Source: Colimorpha sp002372855 (GTDB lineage: Bacteria > Bacteroidota > Bacteroidia > Bacteroidales > P3). Taken from it: 18,105 nucleotides of DNA. The DNA is taken from NCBI GenBank assembly GCA_946621635.1, contig CAMOOR010000041.1:1-18105 (forward strand). Direction: 5' to 3'. Both the position numbers and the translations under genes were made by a program. Shown in pieces: positions 13,119-18,105 of this stretch. The notes beneath the pieces are model-generated. The model worked only from the letters and a program-made list of their open reading frames with translations, had not been told where the DNA came from and did no database searches. Numbering within the stretch: position 1 is the first letter of the stretch; every line of letters begins with the position of its first letter.

Positions 13119-14289
13119 CCTAGCAGCCTACATGTCGGAGAGCATCCGCAACATCATGGCCAAAGCCTACCTGAACGTCCTCGCCAATCCCCACGAGGCG
13201 CGCTTCGTGGCCCGCATGCAGAAGATATTCGTTTCGTCGGAGCGTCGCCGCAAGGTCATGCTCGACAAGGAGGGCCTCGAGGTGCCGCCGTTCCTCATTG
13301 CCAGCATCGCCACCACTTGCAACCTGCAGTGCAAGGGCTGCTACGCAAGGAAGAACGGCATAGTACATACGCCATCGACCAGCCTCACCCCTACCCCTCT
13401 CCCGAGGAGAGGGGATGCTGACGCAAACGTGGACGGGCAGGACCCCTCTCCGCTGGAGAGGGGCAGGGGTGAGGCCGACCTCCTGACGGCCGGGCAGTGG
13501 CACACGATTTTCAGCGATGCCGCCGCGATGGGCGTCAGTTTCTGCCTGCTGGCAGGCGGCGAACCGCTGACGCAGCGCGCCATACTGGAGCAGGCCGCCG
13601 AGGTGAAGGACATCATCTTCCCCGTCTTCACCAACGCCACCCTCATCGGCCCGCAGTACATCGACTTCTTCAAGCACAACCTGAACATTGTGCCCATCGT
13701 GAGTCTCGAGGGCGATGCCACCGCCACCGACGACCGCCGTGGCAAGGGGGTCTACCAGCGTGCGCTGCTCTCGATGGAGATGCTGCACAAGGAGCACCTT
13801 TTCTTCGGCACCAGCATCACCGTCACCACGGAGAACTACCGCAAGGTGACGTCGCTGGAGTACCTGCAGTACCTGGCCGGGCTGGGCTGCCGACTGGTGT
13901 TCTTCGTGGAGTATGTGCCTTTCGACGAGAGCACGCAGCACCTGGCTTTTAAGGACGAGCACGTGGAGGAGATGGAACGGTTGCTGGAGCAGCGCCGCGA
14001 GGAGGTGAAGGAGATGATATTCCTTTCCTTCCCGGGCGACGAGAAGGCCCTGGACGGCTGCCTGGCCGCCGGACGCGGATTCTTCCACATAGGCCCCGAC
14101 GGCGCCGCCGAACCCTGTCCGTTCTCGCCCTTCAGCGACAGCAACGTCGCCACCCTGGGCCTGAAGGAGGCCTTGCGGTCGCCTCTCTTCACCAAGATAC
14201 GCGCCGCCAAAGCCCTCGGCTGGGAGCACACGGGCGGTTGCACCCTCTACGAGCACCGCGAAGAGGTGGAGGCGATGTTGAGAAATTAA
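13111..14289 (+). CDS. Radical SAM protein with C-terminal Cys cluster, interrupted in frame by a palindromic element
   Basis: Radical SAM enzyme of 392 residues; substrate unknown. CX3CX2C at Cys70, Cys74 and Cys77 (TTCNLQCKGCYA) binds the catalytic 4Fe-4S cluster, and LLAGGEPL (147-153) is the GGEP motif for SAM. Cys317, Cys336 and Cys377 near the C-terminus, with FFHIGPDGAAEPCPF, resemble a reduced SPASM-type auxiliary cluster, so peptide or protein modification is possible. About residues 85-123 (SLTPTPLPRRG ... PSPLERGRGE) are encoded by a palindromic repeat inserted just after the cluster motif; the fold resumes at LLTAGQWHTIFSDAA. The ATG overlaps the ohrR stop. Co-occurrence with a peroxidase and peroxide sensor suggests a stress-linked role, but this is inference. 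The TAA stop lies in an attaaaa array. Confidence 0.88.
   Translation: MTDLAAYMSESIRNIMAKAYLNVLANPHEARFVARMQKIFVSSERRRKVMLDKEGLEVPPFLIASIATTCNLQCKGCYARKNGIVHTPSTSLTPTPLPRRGDADANVDGQDPSPLERGRGEADLLTAGQWHTIFSDAAAMGVSFCLLAGGEPLTQRAILEQAAEVKDIIFPVFTNATLIGPQYIDFFKHNLNIVPIVSLEGDATATDDRRGKGVYQRALLSMEMLHKEHLFFGTSITVTTENYRKVTSLEYLQYLAGLGCRLVFFVEYVPFDESTQHLAFKDEHVEEMERLLEQRREEVKEMIFLSFPGDEKALDGCLAAGRGFFHIGPDGAAEPCPFSPFSDSNVATLGLKEALRSPLFTKIRAAKALGWEHTGGCTLYEHREEVEAMLRN
13382..13475. repeat. Palindromic insertion element in the radical SAM gene
   Basis: The termini gcctcacccctacccctctcc (13382-13402, 21 bp, shown here as key motif cctcacccctacccctctcc) and 13455-13475 are inverted repeats with one mismatch. 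Inside are two similar hairpins, each cccctctcc, 3-nt loop, ggagagggg (13394-13414 and 13443-13463). Translation gives the LTPTPLPRRG/PLERGRGE peptides known from dispersed palindromic repeats in other genomes. No transposase is encoded, so it would be a REP/MITE-like element. Confidence 0.85.
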
Positions 14290-14385
14290 AAATTAAAAAT
14301 TAAAAATTAAAATCGGCTGGCGCGTTACGGTTTCGCGTCAGCCGATTCTTCATTTTTCATTTTTCATTTTTCATTTTTCATTTTT
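14285..14385. terminator. Composite bidirectional terminator: attaaaa array, GC hairpin, cattttt array
   Basis: Four attaaaa units (14285-14312) lead into a stem aatcggctggcgcg / cgcgtcagccgatt (14311-14324 with 14334-14347, one G-T mismatch, 9-nt loop), followed by five cattttt units (14351-14385). A-rich and T-rich flanks on opposite sides of a GC stem between converging genes suit termination in both directions. The stops of both genes lie inside the arrays (TAA 14287-14289; TGA on the minus strand at 14385-14387). Confidence 0.75.
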
Positions 14386-15062
14386 CATTCTCCACTCAAG
14401 AGATGGTAACCCAAGGATATGGTCAGAAAGCCCTGGCCGTAGCCGTCGAGGGTGGGTTGGGAGCGGCGGATGCCGTCGGCATTGACCGTGCTGGTGCCTG
14501 CAGGCGGTTCATTACAGGTGCCGAAGAGATTGCCGAAGGCCAGATAGCTGACCCCCAACGACAGGCGGTTGGCTATAACCGTTTCGAAATCGATCTTCCA
14601 CGCCAGTCCCCAGCCGTGCTCCTCCATGTCGTCCATCACGCCGGGAGCCGCCATGCGTTGCAGGTTCAGGTTTCGCCAATAGGGGCCCAGGGTGACGGTG
14701 AGGTCGCTCCACAGGCCACGTCCCCCGAAGAGGGGAATCCACACTCCCACCGTGACGGGAAAATGCAGGGCGCGCTTCACATAGAGGCCTTCGTCGATGG
14801 GCACCGCCGAGCGGTCGGGCGCGGGAGAGGAGAGCCAGTGTACGCCATCCAGACAAACAGCAATCGGTATCGGGAAAGAATGGGGAACGACGAGTGCGCG
14901 GAGGCCTGCCGTGAAGCTGGTGGAGAGTTCCGGCGCACCGCTGGCGGCACCGGCGGGGAATGCCGCCCCGGCCGTGAGGCGGAACATCCAGTCGGCCCCG
15001 CTTTGCGCCACTGCGCCAGCGGAGAAGAGCGCCATCAAGAGTGTCAATATGCAGCGTTTCAT
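14385..15062 (-). CDS. Putative secreted/outer-membrane beta-barrel protein, function unknown
   Basis: A 225-residue protein with a clear signal peptide (MKRCILTLLMALFSAGAVAQ). The mature part has alternating polar/hydrophobic segments with aromatic residues (FRLTAGAAFPAG, HFPVTVGVWIPLF, WSDLTVTLGPYWRNLNLQ, LSLGVSYLAFGNLFG) and ends GFLTISLGYHLLSGE. This matches the look of small Bacteroidota outer-membrane beta-barrel or porin-like proteins, although the end lacks a terminal Phe. No enzyme motif is seen. It is divergent from the 15189 gene and convergent with the radical SAM gene. The final codons and the TGA come from a cattttt heptamer array. I found no consensus promoter in the 126-nt divergent gap on this strand. 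Confidence 0.7.
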   Translation of the reverse strand: MKRCILTLLMALFSAGAVAQSGADWMFRLTAGAAFPAGAASGAPELSTSFTAGLRALVVPHSFPIPIAVCLDGVHWLSSPAPDRSAVPIDEGLYVKRALHFPVTVGVWIPLFGGRGLWSDLTVTLGPYWRNLNLQRMAAPGVMDDMEEHGWGLAWKIDFETVIANRLSLGVSYLAFGNLFGTCNEPPAGTSTVNADGIRRSQPTLDGYGQGFLTISLGYHLLSGE

Positions 15063-15129
15063 TTTTGCCAGTATTCAATAAACCAATTACCATTAAGCAA
15101 TACAAATAACGTTCGTATAGAAAAAAAAT

Positions 15130-15160
15130 TTTGCAGAATAGAAAACATTTCGTAATTTTG
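15130..15160 (+). promoter_or_regulatory. Consensus Bacteroidota promoter for the 15189 gene
   Basis: TTTG (15130-15133), exactly 19 nt, TAATTTTG (15153-15160), 28 nt upstream of the ATG at 15189. Confidence 0.75.
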
Positions 15161-15188
15161 CAGGCGGAAACCAAAGATTTTTTGCATC

Positions 15189-15959
15189 ATGACCATACGC
15201 GACCACGAAGAGAAGCTCTTCACCAAATGGGCACAGCGCGCCCGTAAAATGCACGACCCCGACATGATTACCAAGGACGGCCTGCTCTACCGTGGCGAGC
15301 TATGGTTCGACGGTGTCAACCAGGCCCACCGCCCCGCCAACGAGGAGCAGCTGTGGAACGACGCCGGCATGCGTCTCCTAGTGCTCTCCAAGGAGCTCTA
15401 CGACGAGGACTGCTGGGACATCCGCAGCGAGACGGGCCGCGTGCCAACGCCCCACCTCACCAACCGCACGGCGCAGCGCTTCTTTCCCAACCTCGAGCTC
15501 TGGGCCTACGGCCTGCTAACCATCCCCGACCGTAAGGTGATAGCCTACAGTCGCGCCGACAACCCCACACGTCTGCAGGGCTTCTACGAGAACGCCCCCA
15601 TCGCACGCGTCAATTGCAAGAAACAGCCCGACACCCGCGCCGCCAGCAACACCGTCCTGCAGCGCTACATGGAGAACTATGCCGACCTGCTGAAAGATCA
15701 GGTCACCATGTACGGTGCCGACATCATCCTCTGCATCGGCGGACAGGGCATCATGGTGGACTTCCTGCAGCGGCATGTATGGAAAGACCTCGAGCAGTTC
15801 AACACCCACTGCTACTATTCGCCCAAGGCCAATGTCCTCGTTGTGAAACAATACCATCCCAACTATAACGTGTATTCCCGCAAGGAGATGTACACCAGCC
15901 TCATGCACGACTACCAGGCCTTCCTCAAAGCCACACCGCAATTCCCAACACAGCGATAA
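15189..15959 (+). CDS. Conserved-looking protein of unknown function, 256 residues
   Basis: Soluble protein with no signal peptide or membrane segment. I do not recognise a named family with certainty. Segments that look structured are MRLLVLSKELYDEDCWDIRSE (about 60-80), RFFPNLELWAYGLLTI (about 97-112), the string PIARVNCKKQPDTRAAS, ADLLKDQVTMYGADIILCIGGQG (an alpha-beta stretch ending in Gly-rich turn) and VLVVKQYHPNYNVYSRKEMY near the C-terminus. The layout (an early strand with LVLSKE, a late strand plus HP) is faintly like uracil-DNA-glycosylase-fold proteins, but I would not annotate it so. It has its own consensus promoter and a strong inverted repeat after its stop, so it is probably a single-gene unit. 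Confidence 0.8.
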   Translation: MTIRDHEEKLFTKWAQRARKMHDPDMITKDGLLYRGELWFDGVNQAHRPANEEQLWNDAGMRLLVLSKELYDEDCWDIRSETGRVPTPHLTNRTAQRFFPNLELWAYGLLTIPDRKVIAYSRADNPTRLQGFYENAPIARVNCKKQPDTRAASNTVLQRYMENYADLLKDQVTMYGADIILCIGGQGIMVDFLQRHVWKDLEQFNTHCYYSPKANVLVVKQYHPNYNVYSRKEMYTSLMHDYQAFLKATPQFPTQR

Positions 15960-15962
15960 TTA

Positions 15963-16050
15963 AATTAGGAATTATAAATTAGAAATTAGGAATTAGGTGT
16001 TCTGTCGTGAACGGAAACCTAATTCCTAATTTCTAATTTATAATTCCTAA
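15963..16050. terminator. Perfect 33-bp inverted repeat made of mirrored aattagg heptamers
   Basis: The left arm is 15965-15997 and the right arm 16018-16050, perfectly complementary over 33 bp, with a 20-nt loop that itself holds gttc/gaac. The left array reads aattagg, aattata, aattaga, aattagg, aattagg (15963-15997), and the right arm repeats the same variants in mirror order. It lies between two converging genes and probably ends transcription in both directions. Confidence 0.88.
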
Positions 16051-16055
16051 GCGTC

Positions 16056-16478
16056 TTATTTCTTGTGGAACACAAGCTCCGAGGTACCGAGGATGCTTCT
16101 GAGGTTCTCCGGAATGGCGTAGATGAGCATCGAATCGCCGGCATAGGTAAGCTCAAGCTTGTCGATGTACTGGTTCTGCGTAAGCACGACAACCTTTTTC
16201 CCGTCGAAGGTGTAGTCAAAATCGCCATCGAGGTTGATGGGCAGCAGCTGTGCAAGGGCGTCGGGCAGGACGAGCGAGACGTGGCATTTGCTCTCGTCGG
16301 TGAAAGAGAGATTCATGGTCAATGTAGCAGAGCCAACCACAGGTACGCTGAAAGAGTGCACACACTCCCAACTGGTGCCCACGAGCGACGTATTGACACT
16401 GTCCTCATCGTCTTTGGAGCAGGAAACATTCATCAATAAAGCCATCGGCAGGAAAGCCATTAAAAGTAATTTTTTCAT
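16056..16478 (-). CDS. Small lipoprotein of unknown function
   Basis: A 140-residue predicted lipoprotein: MKKLLLMAFLPMALLMNVSC, with lipobox MNVSC and Cys20 as the lipid site, followed by the acidic SKDDEDS that in Bacteroidota often marks export to the surface or outer membrane. The mature part is beta-rich: VGTSWECVHSF (about 33-43), LTMNLSFTDESKCHV, FDYTFDGKKVVV, LELTYAGDSMLIYAI, SELVFHKK. The start GTSWE plus alternating strands resembles lipocalin-like or META-like Bacteroidota lipoproteins, but no family can be assigned firmly. A -7 box lies upstream at 16531-16538. Its stop is 5 nt from the 33-bp inverted repeat. Confidence 0.82.
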   Translation of the reverse strand: MKKLLLMAFLPMALLMNVSCSKDDEDSVNTSLVGTSWECVHSFSVPVVGSATLTMNLSFTDESKCHVSLVLPDALAQLLPINLDGDFDYTFDGKKVVVLTQNQYIDKLELTYAGDSMLIYAIPENLRSILGTSELVFHKK

Positions 16479-16530
16479 AATAATTTGATTTTAAAATTGT
16501 TTTACAATACTTTCGTTTATTTTACACCTG

Positions 16531-16538
16531 CAAATATA
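16531..16538 (-). promoter_or_regulatory. Bacteroidota -7 box for the 16478 lipoprotein
   Basis: On the minus strand this reads TATATTTG, matching TAnnTTTG, about 52 nt before the ATG. No TTTG is found at the 19-nt distance; a TTG occurs only 12 nt upstream. Confidence 0.55.
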
Positions 16539-16553
16539 CACTTTAATTTTCAA

Positions 16554-17393
16554 TTACTGAAAAGAAAAATTGGCGGCACTGCGCATCATGGCATCCCACC
16601 AGCGGGCAGGTAAAAGCCAGTGGAAGAAGACGATGGTGCCCGAAAGACGCCCTTTGCGGTAGCGCGCCTTGGGGTGACGGCTCTCGACGGCACGGAGCAC
16701 CTGCCGGGTAATGACCGAGGGTTTCGAAAGGAGATTGGATTCGTACAACCGACGCAACGCCTTGCTCCAACGCGAGGCATCATGTTCGTAGGGCGTGCCC
16801 AACGACGACTCACGCAGGTGGTCGGAGGCGATAAGACCCCAGTCGGTTTTGATGGCACCAGGCTCGATCATCGAGACACTGATGCCGAAGGGCTTCATCT
16901 CCATGCGCAGAGCGTCGCTGAACGCCTCGACCGAATACTTCGACACGTGATACCATCCCCCGAAATAGAGCACCGAACGGCCCGCCACTGACGATGTGTT
17001 GATGATGCGTCCGCTGCCCTGCTTGCGCATCGCCGGCAGCACCAGCTGGCACAAACGCGCAAGACCGAAAACATTGACCTCCAACTGGCGGCGAGCCTCC
17101 TCCATGGGAACCGTCTCAATGGCCCCGAAAAACCCGTAGCCAGCATTGTTCACCAAAACATCGATGCGGCCCTCCTTGGACAGGATGGTCTTCACACCCT
17201 CAGTCATTGACGACTCGTCGGTCACGTCCATCCGGATGACCTCAATCCCCTTGGACTTCAACGGTTCCATCTTTTCCACACGCCTAGCGGCAGCATACAC
17301 CCGGTGTCCGTGTGAGGCAAGTGCCAGCGCTACGTCGAAGCCGATGCCGCTGCTGGCACCGGTGACAAGTATCACTTTCTTTTCTTTGCTCAT
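16554..17393 (-). CDS. Short-chain dehydrogenase/reductase (classical SDR)
   Basis: NAD(P)-dependent oxidoreductase of 279 residues; substrate unknown. The ATG at 17393 (MSKEKKVILVTGASSGIG) is chosen because it places the Rossmann motif TGASSGIG at residues 11-18, as in classical SDRs; a 5' extension to 17564 would overlap the divergent gene and its promoter. Further motifs: NNAG (82-85), INTSSVAG with the catalytic Ser (about 134-135), and YHVSK (Tyr148, Lys152). The Ala-Arg-Arg after the second strand (YAAARRVEK) suggests NADP preference, which is inference. Residues after 190 form a variable substrate region. It is head to head with the small membrane protein gene, 97 nt apart. I saw no consensus promoter on this strand. 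Confidence 0.92.
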   Translation of the reverse strand: MSKEKKVILVTGASSGIGFDVALALASHGHRVYAAARRVEKMEPLKSKGIEVIRMDVTDESSMTEGVKTILSKEGRIDVLVNNAGYGFFGAIETVPMEEARRQLEVNVFGLARLCQLVLPAMRKQGSGRIINTSSVAGRSVLYFGGWYHVSKYSVEAFSDALRMEMKPFGISVSMIEPGAIKTDWGLIASDHLRESSLGTPYEHDASRWSKALRRLYESNLLSKPSVITRQVLRAVESRHPKARYRKGRLSGTIVFFHWLLPARWWDAMMRSAANFSFQ

Positions 17394-17439
17394 ATTGTTG
17401 TTATTAAGCACATCTAATAACGCCATTGCTTTTTTTTTA

Positions 17440-17469
17440 TTGTCATTTGGAAATAATATCGTATTTTTG
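17440..17469 (+). promoter_or_regulatory. Bacteroidota promoter for the 17491 gene
   Basis: TTG (17440-17442), 19 nt, TATTTTTG (17462-17469), giving a leader of about 20 nt before the ATG at 17491. Confidence 0.72.
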
Positions 17470-17490
17470 CATCCTGATAAAATAAAAGAC

Positions 17491-17877
17491 ATGCAAATCT
17501 CACGAACAACCAAAATCATTACAATCGTCTCATCCATAGCGGTCTTGCTGCTCGCTATATTCATTTATTTCCACTTCTTTTTCGTCTACAGCACTGGCGT
17601 CAACGCCGGCGACCTGAACTATTTCCAGGAGGAAGGCATCGTATTCAAAACCTACGAAGGAAAAATCATCCAGTCTGGATTCAAATCCGTCGGCAAAAGT
17701 ACCGAAGGATTACATTCCAACGAATTGAAGTTCTCCGTGACCGACAAGGCCGTGGCCGACAAGCTGATGCGTGCCTCCGGAAAACATGTAGAGCTCCGCT
17801 GGAAACGTTATATGGGCACCCTTCCCTGGCGTGGTAACAGCGAGTACATCGCCACCGAGGTGCTGTCAATTGAATAA
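17491..17877 (+). CDS. Small membrane-anchored protein, conserved in Bacteroidales, function unknown
   Basis: A 128-residue protein with one N-terminal transmembrane helix (about residues 8-30, ITIVSSIAVLLLAIFIYFHF) and a periplasmic-looking domain: VNAGDLNYFQEEGIVFKTYE (about 36-55), GKIIQSGF, then DKLMRASGKHVELRWKRYMGTLPWRGNSEY near the end. From memory, similar proteins occur widely in Bacteroidales and have sometimes been labelled 6-phosphogluconate dehydrogenase. Nothing here supports that label: no Rossmann motif is present and it is far too short. The start at 17491 is fixed by the promoter just upstream. It is followed by a region of GC-rich palindromes and the 5S rRNA end on the other strand. 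Confidence 0.85.
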   Translation: MQISRTTKIITIVSSIAVLLLAIFIYFHFFFVYSTGVNAGDLNYFQEEGIVFKTYEGKIIQSGFKSVGKSTEGLHSNELKFSVTDKAVADKLMRASGKHVELRWKRYMGTLPWRGNSEYIATEVLSIE

Positions 17878-17923
17878 ATAAATAAATTCAGCGCCTAAAA
17901 TTTCTTTTTGTTAATCACCGTCC

Positions 17924-18013
17924 GCCCTCGCCAAGGGCTGCTTTGCCAATATCCACAAAAAAACAGCTTCCCGTAAGACGCGGCACCGCCGCGTCCGCCC
18001 CGCCCTCCGGGGC
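17924..18013. repeat. Cluster of GC-rich palindromes between the 17491 gene and the 5S terminator
   Basis: Three small stems follow each other: gccct/agggc (17924-17938), a perfect gacgcggc, acc, gccgcgtc (17977-17995), and gcccc/ggggc (17997-18013). They may end plus-strand transcription or be remnants of palindromic repeats; no T-tract follows the 8-bp stem directly. I see no gene in 17878-18036. Confidence 0.5.
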
Positions 18014-18031
18014 AGGCAGGAAAAGGAAAAC

Positions 18032-18061
18032 AAAAAAAGGGAACCGAGATTCGGTTCCCTT
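18032..18061 (-). terminator. Rho-independent terminator of the rRNA operon
   Basis: On the minus strand a perfect 11-bp stem (aagggaaccga / tcggttccctt, 3-nt loop, 18037-18061) is followed by a T-run (18038-18032 read as T's) and more T-rich sequence. It lies just downstream of the 5S 3' end. Confidence 0.88.
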
Positions 18062-18068
18062 AAAAAGA

Positions 18069-18105
18069 TTGGCGGCGACCTACTTTTCCACAAACAAGTG
18101 CAGTA
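18069..18105 (-). rRNA. rrf: 5S rRNA, 3' end only
   Basis: On the minus strand the window edge reads TACTGCACTTGTTTGTGG and then AAAAGTAGGTCGCCGCC, the typical 3' part of 5S rRNA in Bacteroidota (GTAGGTCGCCGCC end). The rest of the gene, and presumably the 23S and 16S genes, lie beyond the right edge. The exact 3' end is placed by analogy and may be off by a few bases. Confidence 0.85.

Noticed and set aside
13382..13475. Insertion sequence with transposase
   Set aside because: The element is only about 94 bp and encodes no transposase; it fits a non-autonomous palindromic repeat better.
17911..18093. 60-codon minus-strand frame near the right edge
   Set aside because: It overlaps the 5S rRNA end, its terminator and GC palindromes; there is no protein character.

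Overview
The window looks like a chromosomal segment of a GC-rich Bacteroidales bacterium (Bacteroidota). Evidence: several promoters match the Bacteroidota consensus (TTTG or TTG, about 19 nt, then TAnnTTTG); one secreted protein ends in a type IX secretion (T9SS) sorting domain; there are SPase II lipoproteins of Bacteroidota style; and the core proteins resemble Bacteroidales homologues. All functional calls rest on motifs read by eye; no database search was run.

Layout. (a) 1-4954, minus strand: a glycosyltransferase, signal peptidase I (lepB) and topoisomerase IV subunit A (parC, cut by the window edge), spaced by 55-61 nt and probably co-transcribed. (b) 5094-7506, plus strand: a META-domain lipoprotein, a Nudix hydrolase and dprA. 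(c) 7514-11703, minus strand: a 1052-residue T9SS cargo protein with repeated adhesin/Fn3-like units, and a SpoU/TrmH RNA methyltransferase. (d) 12085-14289, plus strand: a likely peroxide-response operon of a thioredoxin-type glutathione peroxidase, an OhrR/MarR regulator with the sensing Cys and both Tyr partners, and a radical SAM protein. (e) 14385-17877: a putative beta-barrel protein, an unrecognised 256-residue protein, a small lipoprotein, a short-chain dehydrogenase and a small membrane-anchored protein. (f) The right edge holds the 3' end of a 5S rRNA gene on the minus strand with its terminator.

The striking feature is a dense population of short tandem-repeat arrays that cuts across this ordinary gene content. 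Most have a 7-bp period (ctctcca/g, ctcttaa, actcatc, caatttt, cattttt, attaaaa, taaacct, aaaactt, agtgttt, aattagg); others have periods of 8, 9 and 11 bp. They fill intergenic spaces, supply the stop codons of at least four genes, and lie in frame inside at least four proteins (glycosyltransferase twice, TrmH, Nudix hydrolase, META lipoprotein), where 3 x 7 bp gives a 7-residue peptide repeat such as ESGERRV. In the Nudix gene the variant units fall exactly where the common unit would create a stop. Several loci are inverted pairs of arrays forming large hairpins, one with two perfect 33-bp arms whose unit variants are mirrored. A separate palindromic element has entered the radical SAM gene in frame. 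If the rest of the genome looks the same, an active process is spreading and inverting short-unit arrays; this is the best candidate here for something undescribed.
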